From Platerodrilus igneus (taxonomy: Eukaryota; Arthropoda; Insecta; Coleoptera; Lycidae), in NCBI GenBank assembly GCA_036346225.1, contig JARFIW010000170.1:6262501-6326500 (forward strand): 64,000 bases of DNA. The letters run 5' to 3'. Numbering within the stretch: position 1 is the stretch's first letter; every line of letters begins with the position of its first letter. A program made the translations under genes and the position numbers. Under the pieces are notes generated by a model. That model ran no database searches, was not told the DNA's origin, and saw nothing but the letters and a program-made list of their open reading frames with translations. This document shows positions 23,823 to 34,900 of this stretch, one piece after another.

Positions 23823-23823
<1 letters not shown>
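23593..23823 (+). repeat. 50 bp 'LTR end plus primer-binding-site' repeats of unit e
   Basis: The word gttccacggcaattta starts at 23593 and 23643, gttccacggcaa again at 23693, and a decayed acacggcaattta at 23743. A final gttccacggc at 23813 runs straight into (TA)n. In the first two units it is followed at once by tggcgcccaattcgtg(a/g)g, and in the fourth by tgacggcccaacgttggggc. The core matches TGGCGCCCAACGTGGGGC, the tRNA-Lys primer binding site. So an LTR-end-like sequence and its primer binding site are repeated together with a 50 bp period. Confidence 0.75.

Positions 23824-23857
<34 letters not shown>
23824..23857. repeat. (TA)n tract, right border of unit e
   Basis: About 17 TA units, then acataaagg. 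Confidence 0.9.
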
Positions 23858-23861
<4 letters not shown>

Positions 23862-24263
23862 AAGGATAAGGAAAAAAATTAATTTTAAATGTACAGGATA
23901 AATGGAGACATAACCTGTATATCTGTATAGATTTTAGGAATAGTTAGGTTAATTAGGATAGGGAAATTTTCGCCATATTATTTTGGCACAATCTTAGGTA
24001 TGCCAATTTCTTTATTTTTAATTTGTGAAAGTGGCTTTGGTTTTAAATAGACTGAAAGAAGAGAATGACACAAAATAAAACTTCTGAGTTAATTTTCAAT
24101 ATTTTGGAATGGTTTATAACCAAATTAAATAGGATATCATTGTAATTTTTATATAGTCATCTTCAGTACGTTTCCTGGTTTTAAAGCAAAAAAGTTTTTC
24201 TATCTTAGGTTGTGCCAAAAGTTTTTTTCTATAAGGCCATATAAACTTAAATCCCCTACACTT
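23858..24263. other. No gene recognised
   Basis: AT-rich sequence without recognisable features. Confidence 0.5.
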
Positions 24264-24650
24264 GACCTTCCAATGCTCTACCCGAAGGTAATGCATTGGC
24301 CAGGAAAAGTTTCTTACTTGAAAATCTTGAATTTTGTCGAAACCCTACCTGTTTGAAGCAAAGGTAGGGATTTTCAACGTGCGTGGCATTATAATGTGAA
24401 TAAGGGCCGCTATACTTGCGACCACGTCCCCAATGCTCCACCCAAAGGTACTACATTGGGAACGTGCGTGACAACACATACACGAGATATACATTTTACT
24501 TTTCATCCGAACAGAAGCGTATTTTTGCGAAAAATGCTCGCCTAACATTTTTCAAGCGGACCGTGTCGGTATTCGAACCTGAGACCCTGGACTTAGTAGT
24601 CACAAGCATACCAACTAAGCTGCAAAGCCACCGAAGTCTTGTGACATTAC
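24264..24650 (-). mobile_element. tRNA-derived SINE, full-length copy
   Basis: Read on the minus strand, the 5' head carries box A (GCAGCTTAGTTGGTATGC, 24607-24623) and box B (GGTTCGAATACC, 24568-24579), correctly ordered and spaced for a Pol III promoter of tRNA origin. The body (tgaaaaatgttaggcgagca) matches the SINE at 12763-13075. Two hairpin segments follow, at 24430-24459 and 24270-24299, and it ends in ggaaggtcaagtgta. Anticodon identity cannot be read safely. SINEs borrow LINE enzymes for movement; the partner is unknown. Confidence 0.75.
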
Positions 24651-24655
24651 ATTTG

Positions 24656-24750
24656 ATTTTTCCAATGCTCCACCCGAAGGTACTACATTGGCCAAGAAAC
24701 GAGTTTTTTTTAATTACTTTTTTTTACTTAATTCTGAAATAACATGAGTA
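24656..24750 (-). mobile_element. 5'-truncated SINE copy
   Basis: Only the 3' end of the same SINE is present: the hairpin at 24662-24691 and the ...ggaaaaatcaaatgta end, joined directly to the head of the previous copy. The tRNA-like head is missing. Confidence 0.6.
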
Positions 24751-24932
24751 GGATTGGAAATGAAAGTAGCTAAAGAGGAAGGGAAAAAGGAAAACAAAAG
24801 TTCATAAGTCGTCGCGAAAATGAGCCCGACATTGACGATCATGAGACTTACAAGCCACGGTTGAAGGTAGTAGAGCAAGGCGTCAGAGTTTTCTGTCAGT
24901 AGGTGAAAATTACCAACAAATGATAGACAGTA

Positions 24933-26300
24933 TTAAAGTACAAACTTCCAAAAATCAACACCAAGAATGAGCTGCTGGGAAACTAGGAAACTGGGAACTA
25001 GGAAACCATCCATAGTAGTAACCGAATTCTGGACAATTATAGGAAGAGAAACGGAGCCTAAGATGGTGCATTTAAAATTGTCAGCAAAAGTACAGAATGA
25101 AGAAGAGAAAGCATGGAAAGGTTTAAAGAAATGAACGCAACCGATACCGAATGGCTCCGGAGTAGACATCGGAGAATAGAATACTAAAAATTTGGATGTA
25201 CAGATAAGGGTTCTCGTCGCCATGGACATCCGTGCACATTAAATTAAGCACGAAATGGAACTAATCGTTGAGGTCATGTAACAAAAATCCGAAACTAACA
25301 AAAAATAGGCACTATGCCTCGGTCCGGAGACCTTACGGTTTAACGAATGTTTACATGAGAGACAGTTGAGCCGGGTGTCTCCCTTACAACTACAACCGTA
25401 GGAATGAAGTACTTGCGAAAGGACACAAGAAACGGAAATATGTCCGGCCTGATCACAATTAAAACATGTCACCAGTTTGGTAGGAACAAATGCAGAAGTA
25501 ATAATAGGCAGCAATATAGTCCTGCAAGTAGGTGTAGGACGGGTAGTATTCGATTGATAATGCGCCCCGCTTACAGTATTTTTAGTAGTGGTCGAGGGTC
25601 GAAGAGTAAAGTTTGATTCCACAAATGATCGTTGATCCTGATTAAAAAAAGACACATAACTGTCAACCCTGAATTTCTTACGCTCTAGTTTCAGACCTTC
25701 TTCCTATAACATTTGTAAAGAATGCACCCTAGTAACTGGGTTAGATAGAAAAAAGACGCATTGCGGAAGACGACGTCCAGTTGCACATCGTCGGATATCA
25801 CCATAACGCTGAAACGTAGCACTTATGCAGGATATATATTTCATAATAACTTCAGAAAGATCTTGAGTTTGGACCAGGACGTCAGTAAATAGCCAACGTT
25901 GATAATCGGGAGGCTCAAATGATGTATGAGTAAACTGAATAATTATTGCCAGTTAGAAAACCAATGGCGATTACTACGGTAACAAAGGAGGGATTTGGAT
26001 TCAAACAAATTCACCGTGGATTCAAACAATTCGGATTTGGATGCATTTCTGACTCGTCGGAGACCTTACACATTTTTCAGAAGATTATAGACCGTCAGTG
26101 TGAAATTTGAAGTACGAGAAAGAGTATTCAAAGAGGTGTTCGGAGCGGCTGCTACTTCGGATGATTCGTCGCCGGCATCGTTATTGACTGAAAGTTATAC
26201 TGACTTCCCTGGAAGAGCGGGAGTCCAAAGTATCTAGTAAAAGTAGGATTTTGACTAAAAGATCAGTACACATTTCTACTTGTTCTAGGCGATAGGGTAT
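24933..26300 (-). pseudogene. Gypsy-type gag and protease remnant
   Basis: The frame at 25239-25655 contains a Gag zinc knuckle, CFNCDQAGHISVSC (CX2CX4HX4C), followed by a Cys-rich stretch (CSCKGDTRLNCLSCKH). The next frame (24933-25229) ends with SQQLILGVDFWK, the block that closes the retropepsin domain of gypsy elements, and contains TILGSVSLPIIV. The catalytic DSG motif is not readable in this frame. Degenerate Gag-like sequence continues upstream to about 26300. This is the gag-protease half that element A (41344-55068) lacks, but whether it is the same family cannot be told by eye. No LTRs were found beside it. Confidence 0.65.
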
Positions 26301-28774
26301 CTAGTACGAAATTCTTTTCCACACATGAAGCATCCGAGAGTGAATAGTACTAAAAAGAGGATAAGATTGTTGCAAGCCCGACTGTAGTTCGTTGTCGACT
26401 TGATCCGCGGGTATCATCAGGTTTAACTTCCGTTTGCTAATCTCATGGACAAAGTGGTTCATTCGACTACCCTATCAACGACTCTCACATGTGTTCTCGG
26501 TACCTGTTCACGATTAATTGACTCTTGTTTCCGTTCACTGTCTAGTTATCTTCCTTCCACCACTTGTTATGGCTTTGAGGGGTATGCCAATGTATTACGG
26601 TCAGTCAGATCGGGCTTACATTAGATAACGTGAAAAATGCGCGATTGTTGTTATATTAGGTCTTCAGTGGTACATTGTAATCATTTAACATTGTGTTTCA
26701 TTATTTCGTCAAGTGATACAATCTGTAACATGTTATTAGTGAATTCCATTATGTCGTCGGCTGTATGTAGGTGGTTTAATTATATTCTAATAAACTTTTA
26801 TCTTATCTGGTTATTATGTAACAGTACCTACATTTTGTTTCGCGGTACTTTTAAATTTAATCATTTCCACTGAAAGTGTAAAACCTTTACTATCTATTGC
26901 GTAATTATTGTAGGAAACATGACGATCTCACCGTTATTTAATCATTAATAACCTAAAAGCTTTATAAAAATTTTCTATTACAATTGGTTTGTATATCTAA
27001 AAATTATCTATACGTGCGTCTTTTTATTTGGATTCGTAATGCGTAATATTGGAATCTGTTTTCCTCTTGCTATTTCCTAATAAGTCATGGACCGGAGTTT
27101 CGTTCAAAAAATGCAGTATACAAAAATAACTTTCTGATTTTGTGGTTTAGGTTTGTTGCCTAAATTTCTTTTATAGAACTAAAAAAAATCAAAATGTCAT
27201 GCTTAATTAACATTACTATTCGTGAAATTATAATATACAGGGTACATGCGTATTTATTGTCCACCATTTAAGGTTAATATTTTCCTTTCATATCTGATTT
27301 ATAGCAAAAGTAATGCGAACGCAACACAAAGCGGCATAAGAAGTGAAGTTATCGAAGAAATAAACTACCTATCCCCAGACTTGGTTTCTGCAAGAAATCA
27401 TAGTTCATCTGTATAAATTTCTAGATATCTACATTTCAGAAGCAGAGTTTATAATGCAACATTATCTCTGCTGTAAGCACAAATAAAGGCCTTTTACAAA
27501 GCAACCAATAGAAACAGTTACAGTATTCGAAAACACAATTTAGTAATTTAGAGAAGACGCTTTGTTGAAGATTAAGTTGTAAAGGATAATCTGCAATGCT
27601 AGAGAATCTCAAACAACCAACTAAACCGCACAATTAGGCACGCCCGTATTCTCAGCACGTATTTTCACATATTCAGTATACAATAGGACCTAATCCTACG
27701 CGTACATCCATCCCACCATTTCATTTAGTTCAATATCAGAATCGCACAAGGGTTAAAATAAACAGTTACATACCCACATAACAGTTCAAGTATTTGCTCA
27801 AAAATTCCGTTTTGACAAACCTTTCAGGCACAATTTACCCTCTCCGTATAACAAAACTAATTTCGTGTTCTGCTAGCATTTTTGCCAACCAATCTAATAT
27901 ACATTTGAAACGTTCCAAAATGGATTTTATCTTATATAAAACGACAAGCTAAAACCATAATGTAGTTAAGAGTTTTCTGTCTTTTCTTTTGTGGTAATAA
28001 TCGATCAATATAAAGGGAAGGATTAATATTAATGAAATGGAACAGTGCAGCCCTGTTCCATTAAATTTTAATGACGCTACGTGACATTTGCAAAATCTAG
28101 TGCCATTAGTGGCGAGAGTATACAATTCAGTTTAGGGCTTGACTTTGTAACGGCAGTTATTGATTTCGCAATTATCAATTCAGCAGGGCGACCCACATAA
28201 TTGGCAAATACACTTTCTTTACTCAATATTTTCTAGATGGCATTACCAACAAACAAAAACAAATAGTCCAAAACATCTTCACAAATAATGCTCACACATT
28301 TATAAAAATTTCTAATACGGGATTTCTTTCGTAATTAAATTTTACTACTTCATTCGGGTCTAGGACAACTCAGTGCGAGACAACTCGGCGCGATACTCGA
28401 GTAAAATATATATTAATATTATAATTTGTTACGCTCCAAAATCGTTTCACAAAGATTCCGGTTAATAATTATGATAGGGGGTTTCTAATCATTAATTTAA
28501 AGGTACTACCCACTGTAACTTAATTAGAAAATAGGTCGTAGGAATGGAATGTTAATATAATTTCCCACGAGTTGAAACAATATGTCTCGTTGTCCTCGAC
28601 CAATGTGAACGCGATATGCACAAGGAGTGATAAACCGTTAAGAAACAATGGCGTTCATAATACCTTTCTACACATATCTACCTTATCATCAATCTACGTA
28701 ATCATCAGTTGTGATTATAACCCAATTAATCAGGCATACAGAAGCTAAACCGCGGCATATACCAAAATAAGAAA
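26301..28774. other. No gene recognised
   Basis: AT-rich DNA with short frames only (26637-26873, 27436-27633), neither recognisable. It contains the hairpin listed at 28036-28062. Confidence 0.5.
28036..28062. other. Perfect 10 bp inverted repeat
   Basis: AATGGAACAG, a 7 nt spacer and CTGTTCCATT. It is isolated, with no oligo-T run, adjoining ORF or known terminal repeat. It may be a chance hairpin. Confidence 0.7.
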
Positions 28775-28975
28775 TACAAACCTCTACCTTGTAAATTAGA
28801 TTTTTCATTAGTTAGTGATATTTCAAGAAAGAAATATTAACCTCTACCTGGTAAATTCGACCTTGCGTTAGTTGATGATACTCTGCTCGCTGATAGAGAA
28901 AAGGCAACGTAAATCTCTACCTTACATATACGACCTCTCATCAGTTGGTAATATCTCCGTTCGCTGTTAGAGGAA
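28775..28975 (+). repeat. Short ~65 bp tandem subrepeats leading into the satellite
   Basis: Three successive segments start with cctctacctt/cctctacctg/ctctaccttac. Each then has (t)agttagtgat / tagttgatgat / cagttggtaat and, in the last two, cgctgatagag / cgctgttagag. The third is the start of satellite copy 1. The satellite therefore appears to begin with a smaller repeat that was already tandem. Confidence 0.65.
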
Positions 28976-31900
28976 TCATTTGGTCTCTTTACACAGCAAC
29001 ACGCGTTGTGGTTTGTAACTTATATAGATAATTTGATTATAGACCTTCTTTTTCGAACATACTACAAATATCGCGGGATACATTTGTTAAACACTACGAA
29101 GTTTAACTAAATTTTTCTTCAGCAAGTGGAAATTACACTGTATGAGCAATATTAGTGAATAAGGGTTCTACGTACGGAGTATATGACAGGCGCCTTTATA
29201 GTATTTCTAACCACTAAATTGGCGTCCGTATCCGCAAAAATTACAAATTACGGCTAGACTTAAAACCGGTATCTAAGCTTATAACATTACATAAAAAGGC
29301 AACAGAATTTTTTGTTCTAATAGTAACAGCAAAAGCACCGCACAATTATTGCCAAATTTGCAATATCGAACTCTTCGCGTTAATAACTTACTTCTGTAAC
29401 GAGCATCAATTACTAATTTTTAAACAACCAGAACAATTATTTATAACAAATTTTTCTGCAGGCTAAATTAATTCTGACACCTAACTGCAAAAAGAAAATC
29501 TCAGTAAGTATTTGACGAGAGTTTCTCTCTAGTATGTGGGTAACACTAGTTAGTGATCATATAGATACTATTTAGTTATATCAATTTAAGGTACATTAAT
29601 CATTATAGGTACACTTATTAGACCCCATTCATAGATTTCATTTAATTTATTTCACTTTACACAAACTATAAAAATAACAATTGCATAAATTAGATATTTG
29701 ACAAGATTCAACTATACAAACTATAATTCTACACACTATAAGATCTTCTAGGTCTAGGTTCTATTTTAACTCGCATATTTTATTTATATTAATTGTAAGT
29801 TTTATTTGTACGTTGTAAATATCGAATATTGACTGTTACGGTGTTCGGTGCAGATAAGAAAGACAGCAGCGAAATAAGCAGAGAAACTCGCCTACACCGA
29901 ATACCGCAACAAAACACAGGGACAGAATAATACAATCAAACTTCAAAAGAATTATAGATCGGGCTAGCTCAGAAACATCGTAGAGTGGGGTGGATGACCT
30001 AGAAAGAAAAAATTGAAAACCTCAGTAACAAAAACTATATTACGAACTTGTAGGAAAACATACAGTCCCAAAAGAATATTGACAAACGTCAAAAACACAT
30101 TTACGTAATCGTTCGCTACAACGTGATGTACACAAACCGTCAATTTACATATAATACAGTATAAACCTAAACATGTAAAAAAATATCGAGAATAAAATAT
30201 TATTATCTAAATATAAGAATACTTACAACATGTTCAAATCCTAAATATGTACAAGAAATCAAGTAATAATACCCCAACAGTAACATCTGCTTTAGGAAAC
30301 GCACCTCGTAACACTAAAATTTTAAACAGGAAGTTGTTGACGTTAACATTAATTAGGCAACACAAATATCTACCTAACATATACGACCTCTTATCAGTTG
30401 GTGATGTTTCCGTTCGCTATTAGAGGAATCATTTGGTCTCGGCATTTCTCCAACTCACTTCCTTTACACAGCAACCCGCGTTGTGGTTTGTAACTTATAT
30501 AGATAATTTGATTATAGCCCTTCTTTTTCGAACATACTACAAATATCTCGGGATACATTTGTTAAACGCTACGGAGTTTAACTAAAATTTTCTTCAGCAA
30601 GTGGAAATTACACTGTATGAGCAATATTAGTGAATAAGGGTTCTACGTACGGAGTATATGACAGCGCCTTTATAGTATTTCTAACCACTAATATTGGCGT
30701 CCGTATCCGCAAAAATGACAAATTACGGCTAGACTTAAAACCGGTATCTAAGCTTATAACATTACATAAAAAGGCAACAGAAACTTTTTTGTTCTAATAG
30801 TAACAGCAAAAGCACCGCACAATTATTGCCAAATTTGCAATATCGAACTCTTCGCGTTAATAACTTACTTCTGTAACGAGCATCAATTACTAATTTTTAA
30901 ACAACCAGAACAATTATTTATAACAAATTTTTGTGCAGGCTAAATTGATTCTGACACCTAACTGCGAAAAGAAATTCTCAGTAAGTATATGACGAGAGTT
31001 TCTCTCTAGTATGTAGGTAACACTAGTAAGTGATCATATAGATACTATTTAGTTATATCAATTTAAGGTACATTAATCACTGTAGGTACACTTATTAGAC
31101 CCCATTCATAGATTTCATTTAATTTAGCTCACTTTAGACAAACTATAAAAATAACAATTGCATAAATTAGATATTTGACAAGATTCAACTATGCATTCAA
31201 CTATACAAACTATAATTCTACACACTATAAGATCTTCTAGGTCTAGGTTCTATTTTAACTCGCATATTTTATTTATATTATTTGTAAGTTTTATTTGTAC
31301 ACCATATAGATATAAATATCGAATACTGACTGTTACAGTGTTCGGTGCAGATAAGAAAGACAGCAGCGAAGTAAGCAGAGAAACTCGCCTACACCGAATA
31401 CCGCAACAAAACACAGAGACAGAATGGTAGAATCGAACTTCAAAAGAATTATAGATCAGGCTAGCTCAGAAACATCGTAGAGTGGGGTAGATGACCTAGA
31501 AAGAAAAAAATTGGAACCCTCAGTAACAAAAACTATATTACGAACTTGTAGGATAACATACAGTCCCAAAAAAATATTGACAAACGTCAAAAAACATTTA
31601 CGTAATCGTTCGTTACAACGTGATGTACACAAAACGTCAATTTACATATATAACAGTATAAATCTAAACATGTAAAAAATATCGAGAATAAAATATTATT
31701 ATCTAAATATAAGAATACTTACAACATGTTCAAATCCTAAATATGTACAAGAAATCAAGTAATAATACCCCAACAGTAACATCTGCTTTAGGAAACGCAC
31801 ATCGTAACACTAAAATTTTAAACAGCAAGTTGTAGACGTTAACATTAATTAGGCAACACAAATATCTACCTAACATATACGACCTCTTATCAGTTGGTGA

Positions 31901-34900
31901 TGTTTCCGTTCGCTATTAGAGGAATCATTTGGTCTCGGCATTTCTCCAACTCACTTCCTTTACACAGCAACCCGCGTTGTGGTTTGTAACTTATATAGAT
32001 AATTTGATTATAGCCCTTCTTTATCGAACATACTACAAATATCTCGGGATACATTTGTTAAACACTACGGAGTTTAACTAAAATTTTCTTCAGCAAGTGA
32101 AAATTACACTGAATGAGCAATATTAGTGAATAAGGGTTCTACGTACGGAGTATATGACAGCGCCTTTATAGTATTTCTAACCACTAATATTGGCGTCCGT
32201 ATCCGCAAAAATGACAAATTACGGCTAGACTTAAAACCGGTATCTAAGCTTATAACATTACATAAAAAGGCAACAGAAACTTTTTTGTTCTAATAGTAAC
32301 AGCAAAAGCACCGCACAATTATTGCCAAATTTGCAATATCGAACTCTTCGCGTTAATAACTTACTTCTGTAACGAGCATCAATTACTAATTTTAAACAAC
32401 CAGAACAATTATTTATAACAAATTTTTGTGCAGGCTAAATTGATTCTGACACCTAACTGCGAAAAGAAATTCTCAGTAAGTATATGACGAGAGTTTCTCT
32501 CTAGTATGTAGGTAACACTAATAAGTGATCATATAGATACTATTTAGTTATATCAATTTAAGGTACATTAATCATTATAGGTACATTTATTAGACCCCAT
32601 TCATAGACTTCATTTAATTTAGCTCACTTTAGACAAACTATAAAAATAACAATTGCATAAATTAGATATTTGACAAGATTCAACTATACATTCAACTATA
32701 CAAACTATAATTCTACACACTATAAGATCTTCTAAGTCTAGGTTCTATTTTAACTCGTATATTTTATTTATACTATTTGTAAGTTTTATTTGTACACCAT
32801 ATAGATATAAATATCGAATATTGACTGTTACGGTGTTTGGTGCAAATAAGAAAGACAACAGCGAAGTAAGCAGAGAAACTCGCCTACACCGAATATCGCA
32901 ACAAAACACAGGGACAGAATGGTAGAATCGAACTTCAAAAGAATTACAGATCGAGCTAGCTCAGAAACGTCGTAGAGTGGGATGAATGACCTAGAAAAAA
33001 AAATTGGAAACCTCAGTAACAAAAACTATATTACGAACTTGTAGGAAAACATACAGTACCAAAAGAATATTGACAAACGTCAAAAACACATTTACGTAAT
33101 CGTTCGTTACAACGTGATGTACACAAAACGTCAATTTACATATAATACAGTATAAAACTAAACATGTAAAAAATATCGAGAATAAAATATTATTATCTAA
33201 ATATAAGAATACTTACAACATGTTCAAATCCTAAATATGTACAAGAAATCAAGTAATAATACCCCAACAGTAACATCTGCTTTAGGAAACGCACATCGTA
33301 ACACTAAAATTTTAAACAGCAAGTTGTTGACGTTAACATTAATTAGGCAACACAAATATCTACCTAACATATACGACCTCTTATCAGTTGGTGATGTTTC
33401 CGTTCGCTATTAGAGGAATCATTTGGTCTCGGCATTTCTCCAACTCACTTCCTTTACACAGCAACCCGCGTTGTGGTTTGTAACTTATATAGATAATTTG
33501 ATTATAGCCCTTCTTTATCGAACATACTACAAATATCTCGGGATACATTTGTTAAACACTACGGAGTTTAACTAAAATTTTCTTCAGCAAGTGAAAATTA
33601 CACTGTATGAGCAATATTAGTGAATAAGGGTTCTACGTACGAAGTATATGACAGCGCCTTTATAGTATTTCTAACCACTAATATTGGCGTCCGTATCCGC
33701 AAAAATGACAAATTACGGCTAGACTTAAAACCGGTATCTAAGCTTATAACATTACATAAAAAGGCAACAGAAACTTTTTTGTTCTAATAGTAACAGCAAA
33801 AGCACCGCACAATTATTGCCAAATTTGCAATATCGAACTCTTCGCGTTAATAACTTACTTCTGTAACGAGCATCAATTACTAATTTTTAAACAACCAGAA
33901 CAATTATTTATAACAAATTTTTGTGCAGGCTAAATTGATTCTGACACCTAACTGCGAAAAGAAATTCTCAGTAAGTATATGACGAGAGTTTCTCTCTAGT
34001 ATGTAGGTAACACTAGTAAGTGATCATATAGATACTATTTAGTTATATCAATTTAAGGTACATTAATCATTATAGGTACATTTATTAGACCCCATTCATA
34101 GATTTCATTTAATTTAGCTCACTTTAGACAAACTATTAAAATAACAATTGCATAAATTAGATATTTGACAAGATTCAACTATACATTCAACTATACAAAC
34201 TATAATTCTACACACTATAAGATCTTCTAAGTCTAGGTTCTATTTTAACTCGTATATTTTATTTATACTATTTGTAAGTTTTATTTGTACACCATATAGA
34301 TATAAATATCGAATATTGACTGTTACGGTGTTTGGTGCAAATAAGAAAGACAACAGCGAAGTAAGCAGAGAAACTCGCCTACACCGAATATGGCAACAAA
34401 ACACAGGGACAGAATGGTAGAATCGAACTTCAAAAGAATTACAGATCGAGCTAGCTCAGAAACGTCGTAGAGTGGGATGAATGACCTAGAAAAAAAAAAT
34501 TGGAAACCTCAGTAACAAAAACTATATTACGAACTTGTAGGAAAACATACAGTCCCAAAAGAATATTGACAAACGTCAAAAACACATTTACGTAATCGTT
34601 CGTTACAACGTGATGTACACAAAACGTCAATTTACATATAATACAGTATAAAACTAAACATGTAAAAAATATCGAGAATAAAATATTATTATCTAAATAT
34701 AAGAATACTTACAACATGTTCAAATCCTAAATATGTACAAGAAATCAAGTAATACTACCCCAACAGTAACATCTGCTTTAGGAAACGCACATCGTAACAC
34801 TAAAATTTTAAACAGCAAGTTGTTGACGTTAACATTAATTAGGCAACACAAATATCTACCTAACATATACGACCTCTTATCAGTTGGTGATGTTTCCGTT

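Larger units (their letters stand above)
21587..23823 (+). mobile_element. LTR-like unit e between two (TA)n tracts
   Basis: Plus-strand unit of 2237 bp. Left end TGTAGTGGTTTTAAAAGG, right end ...GGTTCCACGGC; the right end inverted reads GCCGTGG, similar to GTAGTGG on the left. The first ~700 bp match the reverse complement of copies a and c (acaccctgtatagaggaaac, tacgtgcgaaaatta, gcataaaagc). A TATA box lies at 22396, donor-like gtaagt and ccag/gtaacg sites at 22484 and about 22832, and four to five 50 bp repeats with primer-binding-site-like cores fill 23593-23823. No protein-coding frame is seen. Confidence 0.7.

Noticed and set aside
32828..33022. 64-codon minus-strand frame repeated identically at 35818-36012
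   Set aside because: Repeated because the satellite copies are nearly identical; it is broken in other copies and has no domain.
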